Below are positions 26,500 through 35,065 of a stretch of 64,000 nucleotides of DNA, piece by piece (within the stretch, counting starts at the first letter, position 1; the number at the start of each line of letters is the position of its first letter). Source of the stretch: Clostridia bacterium. GTDB lineage: Bacteria > Bacillota > Clostridia > Peptostreptococcales > Anaerovoracaceae. The translations under genes were made by a program, and so were the position numbers. The stretch covers positions 62,001-126,000 of the forward strand of contig CABJAP010000012.1 of NCBI GenBank assembly GCA_902363595.1, in the 5' to 3' direction. The notes beneath the pieces were generated by a model, which was given only the letters and a program-made list of their open reading frames with translations, did no database searches and had not been told where the DNA came from.

Positions 26500-27612
26500 A
26501 TGTCAGAACAGAACATAAAACAAATGATCGCAAAGTCCTTTATGGATATAGCAGACGGCCTCCAATCGGGAGACTTCAGCAAAAAATACACCATCGGAAT
26601 CGCCGCCGACGGCAGCGAGCATGGAGACGACAATCTTCTGCAGGCCATAAGGCTGGCGGAAGCAAAAGGCCTGAAGGCTGTGCTGATCCAGGGTGAAGAT
26701 GCCCATGACAAAATGGAGGAACTGCTGGAAACGGGAGAGATTGACGGTGCGGTAACCATGCACTATCCGTTCCCCATCGGCGTATCAACGGTGGGCAAGG
26801 TGGTGACTCCGGCAATGGGAAAAACCATGTACCTTGCCACGACCACAGGTACGGCGGACACGGATCGGGTATGCGCCATGATTAAAAATGCCGTGTACGG
26901 GATTATTGCGGCCAAGGCCGACGGCGTTGAGAATCCGGCGGTGGGAATCGCTAACATCGATGGTGCACGCCAGTGCGAAAAGGCGCTGCTCAAGCTTTCA
27001 GAAGGCGGATACCCCATAACCTTTGCCCAGTCAAGCAGAGCGGACGGCGGCATCGTGATGCGGGGAAACGACCTTCTTCAGGGAACGGCGGATGTCATGG
27101 TCATGGACTCCCTCACCGGAAACCTGATGGTAAAAATCTTTTCTTCTTATACCACCGGCGGCGGATACGAATCCCTGGGATGGGGCTACGGACCGGGAGT
27201 CGGCGAAGGATTCGACAAGACCATTATGATTATTTCCAGGGCATCGGGAGCGCCGCTGATCGCAGGAGCAATGGAATATGCGGCAAACCTTCTGAAAAAC
27301 GGCATGAACAAGATCGCCGAGGAAGAATTCAAGAAAGCCAAGAAGGCCGGACTGGACCACATTTTAAAGGAATTTTCACAGCCCAAGGCCGCGGCTGCAG
27401 AGGAAGATCTAGTGGAAGCGCCGCCCAAGGAGATCGTCACCGCTCAGATACCAGGAATCGAAGTCATGGATCTGGAGGATGCGGTTATGGCCCTTTGGCG
27501 GGAGAACATCTACGCGGAAAGCGGAATGGGCTGCACAGGACCGATCATCCGCATCAGCGAAGCCAATAAAGACAGAGCAGAAGAAATACTGACAGAAAAA
27601 CAATACATTTAA
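26500..27612 (+). CDS. grdD: Glycine reductase component C alpha subunit (GrdD)
   Basis: A 370-residue protein of the PlsX-related GrdD family. KKYTIGIAADGSEHGDDNLLQA near the N-terminus, VTMHYPFPIGVSTVGKV, MRGNDLLQGTADVMVMDSLTGN and the C-terminal ESGMGCTGPIIRISE with Cys345 are characteristic; a Cys in this region carries the acetyl group in known GrdD. It forms acetyl phosphate with GrdC. It is the last gene of the shared operon before a terminator and the second tRNA-Sec. Confidence 0.92.
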   Translation: MSEQNIKQMIAKSFMDIADGLQSGDFSKKYTIGIAADGSEHGDDNLLQAIRLAEAKGLKAVLIQGEDAHDKMEELLETGEIDGAVTMHYPFPIGVSTVGKVVTPAMGKTMYLATTTGTADTDRVCAMIKNAVYGIIAAKADGVENPAVGIANIDGARQCEKALLKLSEGGYPITFAQSSRADGGIVMRGNDLLQGTADVMVMDSLTGNLMVKIFSSYTTGGGYESLGWGYGPGVGEGFDKTIMIISRASGAPLIAGAMEYAANLLKNGMNKIAEEEFKKAKKAGLDHILKEFSQPKAAAAEEDLVEAPPKEIVTAQIPGIEVMDLEDAVMALWRENIYAESGMGCTGPIIRISEANKDRAEEILTEKQYI

Positions 27613-27628
27613 TAGATAGAAAAGAGTC

Positions 27629-27684
27629 GGGCAGGTACGGCATGCGCCTCCTTATAATGCGAACTTTCTTGGTACCTGCCCTTA
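27629..27684 (+). terminator. Terminator after grdD
   Basis: GGGCAGGTAC pairs with GTACCTGCCC across a loop of about 30 bases and is followed by TTATTCTT. The long loop weakens the call. Confidence 0.5.
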
Positions 27685-27728
27685 TTCTTCAAAACATTAC
27701 CACAAACATCCATATTCAGACAAGATAT

Positions 27729-27825
27729 GGGGGTAGATGGGTGCTGGTGTGCCTTCCGGTCTTCAAAACCGGTTTGAGGGGTTAGGAGCCTCTCAGGTGG
27801 GTTCGATTCCCACATACTCCCGCCA
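27729..27825 (+). tRNA. selC: tRNA-Sec (anticodon TCA), copy 2
   Basis: A 97-base gene with encoded CCA, directly upstream of selA. The anticodon arm is CCGGT-CTTCAAA-ACCGG and the variable arm pairs GAGGGG with CCTCTC; acceptor and T arms are identical to copy 1. The differences from the copy at 7887 are compensatory, so both should fold and function. Having two genes may meet the demand of several Sec enzymes. Confidence 0.93.
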
Positions 27826-27850
27826 TAAACTTGCAGACAGGAGGATAAAG

Positions 27851-29260
27851 ATGGAACATAAGCAAAAGCTTTTATCAAAGCTTCCCAAAGTAGATCAGAC
27901 GCTGCAAGATCAGCGCCTATTTGCGTTTTTTGAGGATACATCGAGAGACTTGATCGTGGAGTCGGTAAGAGAGGTGATCGCAGAAGAACGAGCAAAGATT
28001 TTAAATGGCAGCGGATCAGCTCCGGCCTTTGATGAAGAAGCATTTTTCCAGGCCATCACTGAACGGATCAGCCAGAAGAAGCGCCCCAGCCTGATAAACG
28101 TAGTCAACGCAACAGGCGTGGTTCTTCATACCAATTTGGGAAGGGCGGGATTATCCCCTTCTGCGTGCGCCAACGTGATGAAGATCGCAAAGGGTTATTC
28201 GACCTTAGAATATAATGTGAAAAAGGGAGCAAGGGGCTCCCGCCATTCCCATGTGGAAAGCCTCATCTGCAAAATAACAGGAGCTGAGGCTGCGATGGTG
28301 GTCAACAATAATGCAGCAGCGACGATGCTGTGCCTTTCAGCCATGGCTGAAGACAAAGAAGTCATCGTGTCCAGAGGCGAGCTTGTGGAAATCGGCGGCT
28401 CGTTTCGCATTCCCGATATCATGGCAAGAAGCGGAGCAAAGCTGGTAGAAGTGGGAACGACAAACAAGACTAAGATTGCCGATTACAAACATGCCATAAC
28501 GGAAGAGACCGCAGCCATCATGAAGGTTCATACCAGCAATTACCGCATCGTCGGCTTTACAGCGGAAGCCGATCTTGCGGAGCTGACGGCTCTGGGAAAG
28601 GAAAGCGGCCTTCCGGTCATCTATGATATGGGCAGCGGCCTTTTGGTAGACCTGAGCAGCTACGGCATTAAAGAACCCACAGTGGGAGAAAGCCTCAAGA
28701 CCGGTATCGACGTGATCCTCTTCAGCGGCGACAAGCTGATGGGAGGCCCCCAGGCCGGGATCATCGCAGGAAAGAAAAGCCTCATCAACCAGATGAAAAC
28801 CCACCCCCTGGCAAGGGTAGTCCGAATCGATAAGATGACGTTGGCCGCTCTCGAATCTACTTGCAGGACTTACCTTGACCAGGAAAAAGCCCTCAAGGAA
28901 ATACCCGCGCTGCGAATGCTGAGCGAGGATATCCAGTCCATGAGAAGCCGGGGCGAGCAGCTGAAAGCCCTTTTGGACGATTCCATGTTCTTCAAATGCC
29001 GGGTGGTGGAAGCGGCGGAACAGGTGGGAGGCGGCAGTGCTCCCACCACCGAACTGAAAGGGATCGCGGTGAAACTAGAGACCGAGATACCGGCGGAGAA
29101 AATAGAACGGCTCCTGAGAAAAAACAACATCCCTATTATCGCCAGGATCATCCGCGACGCAGTTTACTTTGACATGCGCACAGTGGCCGATGAGGAGCTG
29201 CCGATCATCGCAGAGGCGATGGCGGCAATCGAAACTGCCATTAGGAGGTCGAGATCATGA
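27851..29260 (+). CDS. selA: L-seryl-tRNA(Sec) selenium transferase
   Basis: A 469-residue PLP enzyme converting seryl-tRNA(Sec) to selenocysteinyl-tRNA(Sec) with selenophosphate. The signatures VVNATGVVLHTNLGRAGLS, LEYNVKKGARGSRHSHVE and LFSGDKLMGGPQAGI, with the PLP-binding Lys, are all present. I start at ATG 27851 behind CAGGAGG; an upstream in-frame ATG at 27737 lies inside the tRNA-Sec gene and is rejected. The stop overlaps selB by four bases. Confidence 0.95.
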   Translation: MEHKQKLLSKLPKVDQTLQDQRLFAFFEDTSRDLIVESVREVIAEERAKILNGSGSAPAFDEEAFFQAITERISQKKRPSLINVVNATGVVLHTNLGRAGLSPSACANVMKIAKGYSTLEYNVKKGARGSRHSHVESLICKITGAEAAMVVNNNAAATMLCLSAMAEDKEVIVSRGELVEIGGSFRIPDIMARSGAKLVEVGTTNKTKIADYKHAITEETAAIMKVHTSNYRIVGFTAEADLAELTALGKESGLPVIYDMGSGLLVDLSSYGIKEPTVGESLKTGIDVILFSGDKLMGGPQAGIIAGKKSLINQMKTHPLARVVRIDKMTLAALESTCRTYLDQEKALKEIPALRMLSEDIQSMRSRGEQLKALLDDSMFFKCRVVEAAEQVGGGSAPTTELKGIAVKLETEIPAEKIERLLRKNNIPIIARIIRDAVYFDMRTVADEELPIIAEAMAAIETAIRRSRS

Positions 29261-31176
29261 AGAATGTGATAATCGGAACAGCTGGCCATATCGACCACGG
29301 CAAAACCTGCCTTATCAAAGCCTTGACCCAGATTGACACCGACCGGCTGAAGGAAGAAAAGCAGCGGGGCATCACCATTGAGCTGGGGTTTGCCGATCTG
29401 CCCAACGACATGGATCTGGATATTGGTATCATCGACGTGCCGGGCCACGAAAAGTTTGTAAAGCATATGCTTGCCGGGATCGGCGGCATCGACATCGTGC
29501 TCCTGATCGTAGCCGCGGATGAAGGCTTTATGCCCCAGACAAAAGAACACTTTGAGATTCTCAAAATGCTCAAGATCAAAAAAGGCATCGTGGTAATGAC
29601 CAAGGCGGATCTGGCGGATGAAGAGTGGCGAGAAGTGGTAAAAGAAGATATCAAGGACAATGTGGCAGGCACGTTCCTGGAAGGCGCGCCGATTATGGAG
29701 GTTTCTTCCTATACAGGCCAGGGCATCGAAGAACTGAAAAAACAGATCCTGGAAATGGCGGCCCAGTGCGGGAGCAGGCGGGAAGACCGAAGGCTGCTCC
29801 GGCTGCCCATCGACCGGGTGTTCACCATCGACGGCTTCGGCACGGTCATTACCGGAACCCTGATGGAAGGCTCGGTGGGAACCGGCGATGAGGTGATGCT
29901 CTATCCGTCCCAGAAAAAGGCAAAAGTAAGGAATATTCAGGTACACGGAAATACAGTGACGGAAGCCAGAGCCGGCCAGCGTACTGCCATCAACCTGGCA
30001 GGAATCAAAAAAGAGGAGCTCAACCGGGGCGATGTGGCCGCTTACCCGGGGCTTCTTGAGAACACACGAATGATCGACGTGCGGATCGATATGTTCGACC
30101 GAACAAAACGCATCCTCAAATCAGGCAGCAGACTCCACTTCTATTATGGATCGGCGGAAGCCCTGTGCAAGGCCGTTCTTTTGGATCAGGAGGCGATAGG
30201 TGAGGGAGAGTCCTGTTACGCCCAGCTGAGATTTGAAGAAGAGATCGCCGTCAAGCGGGGCGACCGGTTCATCCTCCGGTTTTATTCACCACTGGAAACC
30301 ATCGGCGGCGGTAAAATCCTGGACGCTGCCGCCAAAAAGAAAAAACGCTTTAGCGAGGAAGCAATTGCCAGCCTTAAGATTCAAGATGAGGGAAAGGACC
30401 AGGATGTCTTGGCCCAGATTTTCCTGGAAGAAAGCTTCCGGCTGGGAGATCTGGCGGAAGTGATCCGAAAGTTGGGAAAGACAAAGGAGGAGGCGGAAGA
30501 ACTGGTTGATGCTCTGCTTGAAGAAAAGACCATCAAGAAAATCAGTGAAAACCTTCTTTTACATAAAACGTATTTAAGCGATGTTCAATCCAAAGCAAAG
30601 GCACTTTTGGAAAACTATCACAGGGAAAATCCCGTAAGCAGCGGCATGCCCAAAGAGGAGTTCCGCGGAAAGCTGGGCAGACTCCTGCGCACAGAGGACC
30701 AGAAAAAACTGGAGCTTCTGATCAACGATCTTTTGCAGGGACAAGCCGTGAAAGAAGAAGCCGGAACCATGTCCCTCAGGGATTTTCAGGTGACATACAC
30801 AGAGGAGCAAAAGAAGATGGCGGATCGTTTTGGAGCGATCTATGAAAAAGCGGGTCTGGAACCGCCGCTGACCCAGGAGGTGGCCGCAGGGGAAAAGGAC
30901 CCCAGGCTGGCGGGCCAAATCCTGGGCTCCATGCACAACCGCGGAGTACTGGGCAGGCTGAACTATCAATACTATATGGACGCAGCCGCTTTAAAATCGG
31001 CAATAGACGTTTTGATCAATACCATCGACCGCCAGGGAAAGATCACCCTGGCCCAATACAGGGATCTGATCGGAACATCGAGAAAGTACGCTGTCATGAT
31101 TCTGGAATACGCCGATGAAAACAAGATCACCAAAATGACCGGCGATTGCAGAGTGCTTTACAGACAGGAGGACTGA
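29257..31176 (+). CDS. selB: Selenocysteine-specific elongation factor
   Basis: A 639-residue GTPase. The G1 motif GTAGHIDHGKT, EEKQRGITIELGFADLP, DVPGHEKFVKHM and TKADL lie in the N-terminal EF-Tu-like part. The C-terminal half has the winged-helix repeats that bind SECIS hairpins (FRGKLGRLLRTEDQKK and ITLAQYRDLIGTSRKYAVMILEYAD). It delivers Sec-tRNA to UGA codons in grdA, the grdB-type genes and selD. It is translationally coupled to selA, and the LysR gene follows one base after its stop. Confidence 0.95.
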   Translation: MKNVIIGTAGHIDHGKTCLIKALTQIDTDRLKEEKQRGITIELGFADLPNDMDLDIGIIDVPGHEKFVKHMLAGIGGIDIVLLIVAADEGFMPQTKEHFEILKMLKIKKGIVVMTKADLADEEWREVVKEDIKDNVAGTFLEGAPIMEVSSYTGQGIEELKKQILEMAAQCGSRREDRRLLRLPIDRVFTIDGFGTVITGTLMEGSVGTGDEVMLYPSQKKAKVRNIQVHGNTVTEARAGQRTAINLAGIKKEELNRGDVAAYPGLLENTRMIDVRIDMFDRTKRILKSGSRLHFYYGSAEALCKAVLLDQEAIGEGESCYAQLRFEEEIAVKRGDRFILRFYSPLETIGGGKILDAAAKKKKRFSEEAIASLKIQDEGKDQDVLAQIFLEESFRLGDLAEVIRKLGKTKEEAEELVDALLEEKTIKKISENLLLHKTYLSDVQSKAKALLENYHRENPVSSGMPKEEFRGKLGRLLRTEDQKKLELLINDLLQGQAVKEEAGTMSLRDFQVTYTEEQKKMADRFGAIYEKAGLEPPLTQEVAAGEKDPRLAGQILGSMHNRGVLGRLNYQYYMDAAALKSAIDVLINTIDRQGKITLAQYRDLIGTSRKYAVMILEYADENKITKMTGDCRVLYRQED

Positions 31177-31177
31177 T

Positions 31178-32089
31178 ATGGATTTCAAACAGATTGAAGC
31201 CTTCGTCAATGTGATAAAATATAAAGGCTTTTCCAAGGCAGCGGAAGCGACCTTTTTAACCCAGCCCACCATCAGCGCCCATGTCAATGCGCTGGAAAAG
31301 GAATTGCAGCTGCAGCTCATCGACAGGACCAAAAAGGAAGCCCTGCCCACAGCGGAAGGAAAGCTCTTTTACAATTACGCCTTGACCATGCTCAATACCA
31401 GGGAGCAGGCCATTTACTCCCTGCAGAACTTTTCCCTCAACATCAACGGGACGATTGGCATACAAAGCTCCAGCATTCCGGGAGAATACATCGTGCCCGG
31501 GCTCATCGCGGATTTTAAAAAGGAATACGGTAAGGCGAAATTTTATCTGGAACAGTCGGACAGCTCCCTGGTCGCCGATAACATTAAAGCCCATAAGGGT
31601 GAAATCGGATTTACCGGACACAAAGAAAACGACGGGCTGACCTACAAGCTTTTGATGAAAGACAAGGCCGTCCTCATCACCCCTCAAGTTCCCCACTTTA
31701 AAGAACGCGAAGGAGAGCGGCTCCAGTTGAAGGACTTTATTGGAGAGCCGTTTTTGCTGAGAGAACGGGGTTCTGCCACAAGGGAAACCTTTGAAAAGGA
31801 ACTGGACGCCAAAGGCATCCCCCACACTTCCATGAATGTGGCCGCCAGCATGAACAGCATGGAAGCAATCAAACAGGCGGTGAGAGGCGGCATGGGCGTA
31901 TCCATCATTTCAGAAGTGGCGGCGGACCGTCAGAGGGCGGACAGAGGGTATCTGGTATTCGATATGGAAGATTATGACGAAGAGAGGGAGTTCTATTTGG
32001 TATATAACGATAAAATCACCATGTCGCCCACAGCCGAGACCTTCAAATTTTTTGTGCTTGAGAAATACGGATATAAGTTCGACTATTAG
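31178..32089 (+). CDS. LysR family regulator associated with selenium metabolism
   Basis: A 303-residue regulator with an N-terminal helix-turn-helix (MDFKQIEAFVNVIKYKGFSKAAEATFLTQPTISAHVNALEKEL) and a LysR substrate-binding domain. It starts one base after selB within the selA-selB operon, and a cysteine-desulfurase-like gene follows, so control of selenium or sulfur handling is likely. The paralogue at 50970 shares the same N-terminal sequence pattern. The effector is not identifiable from sequence. Confidence 0.85.
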   Translation: MDFKQIEAFVNVIKYKGFSKAAEATFLTQPTISAHVNALEKELQLQLIDRTKKEALPTAEGKLFYNYALTMLNTREQAIYSLQNFSLNINGTIGIQSSSIPGEYIVPGLIADFKKEYGKAKFYLEQSDSSLVADNIKAHKGEIGFTGHKENDGLTYKLLMKDKAVLITPQVPHFKEREGERLQLKDFIGEPFLLRERGSATRETFEKELDAKGIPHTSMNVAASMNSMEAIKQAVRGGMGVSIISEVAADRQRADRGYLVFDMEDYDEEREFYLVYNDKITMSPTAETFKFFVLEKYGYKFDY

Positions 32090-32117
32090 GCCGGGCTATT
32101 TTGCAAGGAGATAGAAC

Positions 32118-33272
32118 ATGAAGCAGATTTATTGTGACAATGGGAGCACGTCCTTTCCCAAAGCTCCAGGTCTTGGGGAGGCCATAGGAAAGCATATCGA
32201 TTTTAACGGATATAACATCAGCAGGGGAGGATACAGGAAAGCTTACAGCCTGGAAGGGGAAATCATCGAAGCAAGAGAAGCCTTATGCAGACTCTTTCAT
32301 TGCACGGATCCGAAAAACGTGATTTTTACTCCGGGGGCGACCATCGGCCTCAATATGGTGCTCAAAGGTTTGCTAAAAAAAGGAGATCATGTCATTACCA
32401 CCTCCATGGAGCATAACGCGGTGGTCAGACCGCTGACCCAGCTGGAGAAGGAGGGTGTTTTATGGAGCGAGGCTCAGTGCGATGCGCAGGGCCGGCTGAA
32501 TGTGGAAGAAATCAGAAAGCTGATCCGGCCGGAAACAAAGCTGGTGCTGGCCATCCACGGGTCCAATGTGTGCGGCACGCTGATTCCCATCAAGGAAATC
32601 GGCAGCATTTGCAAAGAAACGGAAATTTTCTTCTGCGTGGACGCTTCTCAGACTGCGGGGAGTGCCTTCATCGATATGGAAGAATGCTGCGCCGACGCCC
32701 TCATAGCGCCGGGACATAAAGCCCTCCTTGGGCCTCAGGGAATCGGCATCGTGCTCCTTTCCAAAAGGATGGCCGGAGCGATGAAACCGCTTTTTTCCGG
32801 CGGTACGGGAAGTGCTTCCGACAAAGAGGAAATGCCGGAACTGCTGCCGGACAAATTCCAGCCGGGAACGCTGAATATCCCTGGCATCATCGGCCTCAAG
32901 CATGCGGTGGATTTTATAGAAAAGGAAGGGCTGGCCGCCATCATAGAAAAGAAACAGCGGATTACGGATGCCTTTCTTGAAGAGGTGAGCAATATGAAGG
33001 GAGTCAGGCTGGCGGGCCTTCCTTCCGGCGGCGGCCGGTGCGCGGTTGTATCTCTGGATTTTGTCAATTTGGACAATGCAGAGGCCGCTTTTACCTTGGA
33101 AAATGAATTCGGGATCATGACCAGATGCGGGCTCCACTGCGCGCCCCATGCACATAAGACGCTGGGGACCTTTCCCCAGGGGACGGTCCGGTTTTCCTTC
33201 GGCTATTTCAATACCATGCTCGATATCCGGCTGGCCGCGGGAGCGCTCAATCGGATTTTGAGCAGCCGCTGA
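32118..33272 (+). CDS. Cysteine desulfurase / selenocysteine lyase-like PLP enzyme
   Basis: A 384-residue class V aminotransferase-fold enzyme. IYCDNGSTSFPKAPGL at the start, the PLP Lys in APGHKALLGPQGIG and the active-site Cys in TRCGLHCAPHAHKTLG are visible. The family removes sulfur from cysteine or selenium from selenocysteine; its position at the end of the selA-selB-lysR operon favours delivering selenium to SelD. AAGGAGATAG precedes the ATG. Confidence 0.85.
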   Translation: MKQIYCDNGSTSFPKAPGLGEAIGKHIDFNGYNISRGGYRKAYSLEGEIIEAREALCRLFHCTDPKNVIFTPGATIGLNMVLKGLLKKGDHVITTSMEHNAVVRPLTQLEKEGVLWSEAQCDAQGRLNVEEIRKLIRPETKLVLAIHGSNVCGTLIPIKEIGSICKETEIFFCVDASQTAGSAFIDMEECCADALIAPGHKALLGPQGIGIVLLSKRMAGAMKPLFSGGTGSASDKEEMPELLPDKFQPGTLNIPGIIGLKHAVDFIEKEGLAAIIEKKQRITDAFLEEVSNMKGVRLAGLPSGGGRCAVVSLDFVNLDNAEAAFTLENEFGIMTRCGLHCAPHAHKTLGTFPQGTVRFSFGYFNTMLDIRLAAGALNRILSSR

Positions 33273-33322
33273 CTTGGGGATTGGACAGTCTGGGATATTT
33301 GGGCAAAAAAACAAGAAACTCT

Positions 33323-33437
33323 TAAAAATTTACGCATTTTCCAACGATTCCAAGCTCTCAAATTCAGTTTAAAGGCAGATTTCTTGTTTTAAACCGATAT
33401 GAGGCCCCGCAAACCCACAACTTTGCGTAAATTTTTA
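33323..33437 (+). repeat. Terminal-inverted-repeat element, copy A
   Basis: A 115-bp element bounded by perfect 14-bp inverted repeats TAAAAATTTACGCA and TGCGTAAATTTTTA. Inside, CGCAAA and TTTGCG form a second dyad near the right end (GAGGCCCCGCAAACCC). Copies lie at 39506 and 60874, with half-copies at 13558 and 39671. Its size and ends are those of a non-coding miniature element; no coding capacity is seen. Confidence 0.7.
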
Positions 33438-33506
33438 GGCCGGTCCCCTAAATTTACTGGAGCCCGATTCCGGCAGCAAAGGACGGATCCTGATTGGAGG
33501 TGCAGG

Positions 33507-34877
33507 ATGGATTTTAATAAGCTTACGGAGAAAGAAAAGCAATATGCAAGAGCAATTATCGAATGTATCGATGACGGCGTATTTATTACCGACGGCGAAG
33601 GCACTGTGATCGACTTGAATATCAACAGCCTGGGATGCCAGAAACGGGAAAACATCATCGGCAGAAACATGCGGGAACTGATCCAGGCCGGCATTTACCG
33701 GGATTCGGCCGCGCTGAGGGTGATCGAGGAGAAAAAGCCGGTCAGCATGTTTCAATATGAGGAAACGGATCTCTTAACCACCGCCATGCCCTATATGGAA
33801 AACGGCAAGGTGAAGATGGTGGTTTGCTGCGAACGGGAGATACACACCTTAGAGGCCATTGAGCGGGAGCTTGAGGAAAGTCTGGAGAAGAACAGCAAGT
33901 ACGAACAGGAGCTTTTGTATATCCGGGCTGAGATGACGAAAAACGTGGGCATTATCGCTGAATCACCCCAGATGCGAAAAGTGGTGGATTTGGCAATCAC
34001 GGCGGCCAACTTTGACTCCAGGGTGTTAATCCAGGGCGATACAGGAACCGGCAAAGAGGTAATTGCCAAGCTGATCTACAGCAGCGGCAAGCGAAAAGGA
34101 AAACCCTTCATCGCCGTCAACTGCGGAGCGATTCCAGAAACCCTGTTGGAATCGGAGCTCTTCGGATATGAAAAAGGGGCTTTTACCGGGGCCAGTGATA
34201 CCGGCAAAAAAGGGTTCTTCGAGCTGGCTAATGAAGGAGTGCTCTTTCTTGATGAAATCGGAGAAGTTTCCCTGGGCTTTCAAGTGAAGCTGCTCAGAGC
34301 CATACAGGAAAACGAAATCATGCGTGTGGGCGGGAGCAAATCGATCAAGGTCAACGTACAGATTATCGCCGCTACCAATAAGGATTTACTGCAAAAGGTG
34401 GAGCAAGGGGAATTCCGTGCCGACCTCTACTACCGGCTCAGTGTGTTTCCCATTAAAATACCGGCGTTGAAAGAGCGTAAAGAAGAAATCATGTCCCTGG
34501 TGCAATTCTTTACCGACAAGCTGAATCAGCAGTACGGCAAGGAAAAATGTTTTTCACCCAAGGCCATGAAAATCCTGCAGAATTATTCCTGGCCGGGAAA
34601 TATCCGCGAGCTGGAAAACGTGGTGGAGAGGCTGATGCTCATCAGTCAAAACGATGTAATCAAGGAGGAGGATGTGACGACTATGCTCTTTGATGACGGA
34701 ACCATCGATAACTTCCAGTATGAGGGCATCACTCTGGAAGAAGCCGTCGCCATTACAGAAAAGAATTTAATAAAAAACTACATGGAAAAATGCGCCAATC
34801 CGCCGGAACTGGAACAGGCTTTGGGGGTATCCCGAGCCACGTTAAACAGAAAAATCAGTAAATATGGATTAAGATAA
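33507..34877 (+). CDS. Sigma-54-dependent PAS/AAA+/Fis activator of the grdE3 cluster
   Basis: A 456-residue enhancer-binding protein with a PAS domain (IECIDDGVFITDGEGTVIDLN, MLQ-type core up to about residue 115), Walker A GDTGTGKE, contact loop GAFTGA, Walker B GVLFLDE and a C-terminal Fis helix-turn-helix (ALGVSRATLNRKISKYG). ATG 33507 is chosen because GGAGG lies six bases upstream; the longer open frame upstream only covers the repeat element. It is the close paralogue of the regulator at 55079. It precedes a permease and grdE3/grdB3, which it probably activates. Confidence 0.9.
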   Translation: MDFNKLTEKEKQYARAIIECIDDGVFITDGEGTVIDLNINSLGCQKRENIIGRNMRELIQAGIYRDSAALRVIEEKKPVSMFQYEETDLLTTAMPYMENGKVKMVVCCEREIHTLEAIERELEESLEKNSKYEQELLYIRAEMTKNVGIIAESPQMRKVVDLAITAANFDSRVLIQGDTGTGKEVIAKLIYSSGKRKGKPFIAVNCGAIPETLLESELFGYEKGAFTGASDTGKKGFFELANEGVLFLDEIGEVSLGFQVKLLRAIQENEIMRVGGSKSIKVNVQIIAATNKDLLQKVEQGEFRADLYYRLSVFPIKIPALKERKEEIMSLVQFFTDKLNQQYGKEKCFSPKAMKILQNYSWPGNIRELENVVERLMLISQNDVIKEEDVTTMLFDDGTIDNFQYEGITLEEAVAITEKNLIKNYMEKCANPPELEQALGVSRATLNRKISKYGLR

Positions 34878-34894
34878 ACCTTGTTTGTTCACAG

Positions 34895-34948
34895 CAAACC
34901 TGCTCTCCTTTGAGTTTTCCTGCTCATTTGAGAGCAGGTTTGTTTTTT
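34895..34948 (+). terminator. Terminator after the activator gene
   Basis: The arms CAAACCTGCTCTC and GAGAGCAGGTTTG (13 bp) are followed by TTTTTTG. Confidence 0.85.
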
Positions 34949-34960
34949 GTATTTTCTGAA

Positions 34961-34972
34961 AACGTTGAAATT
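34961..34972 (+). promoter_or_regulatory. Possible activator site shared with grdE4
   Basis: AACGTTGAAATT. The exact reverse complement AATTTCAACGTT is at 56528-56539, also just upstream of a sigma-54 core. The distance (17 bp to the core) is short for an enhancer. Confidence 0.4.
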
Positions 34973-34988
34973 GAAAGGATTACAGGGT

Positions 34989-35003
34989 TGGCATTATACT
35001 TGC
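34989..35003 (+). promoter_or_regulatory. Sigma-54 promoter of permease-grdE3-grdB3
   Basis: TGGCATTATACTTGC followed by T, with exact spacing, about 60 bases before the permease start. Confidence 0.87.
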
Positions 35004-35065
35004 TATATATAGAAACAATTGTACAATTATATTATATTGATAAAAATGATAATAGGAGGAGTGTA

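Noticed and set aside
27737..27850. Earlier start of selA at 27737
   Set aside because: It lies inside the tRNA-Sec gene; ATG 27851 has a proper ribosome-binding site and the family N-terminus.
33399..33506. N-terminal extension of the activator at 33507
   Set aside because: The extra 36 codons lie in the repeat element and have no match to the paralogue at 55079; a good ribosome-binding site supports ATG 33507.
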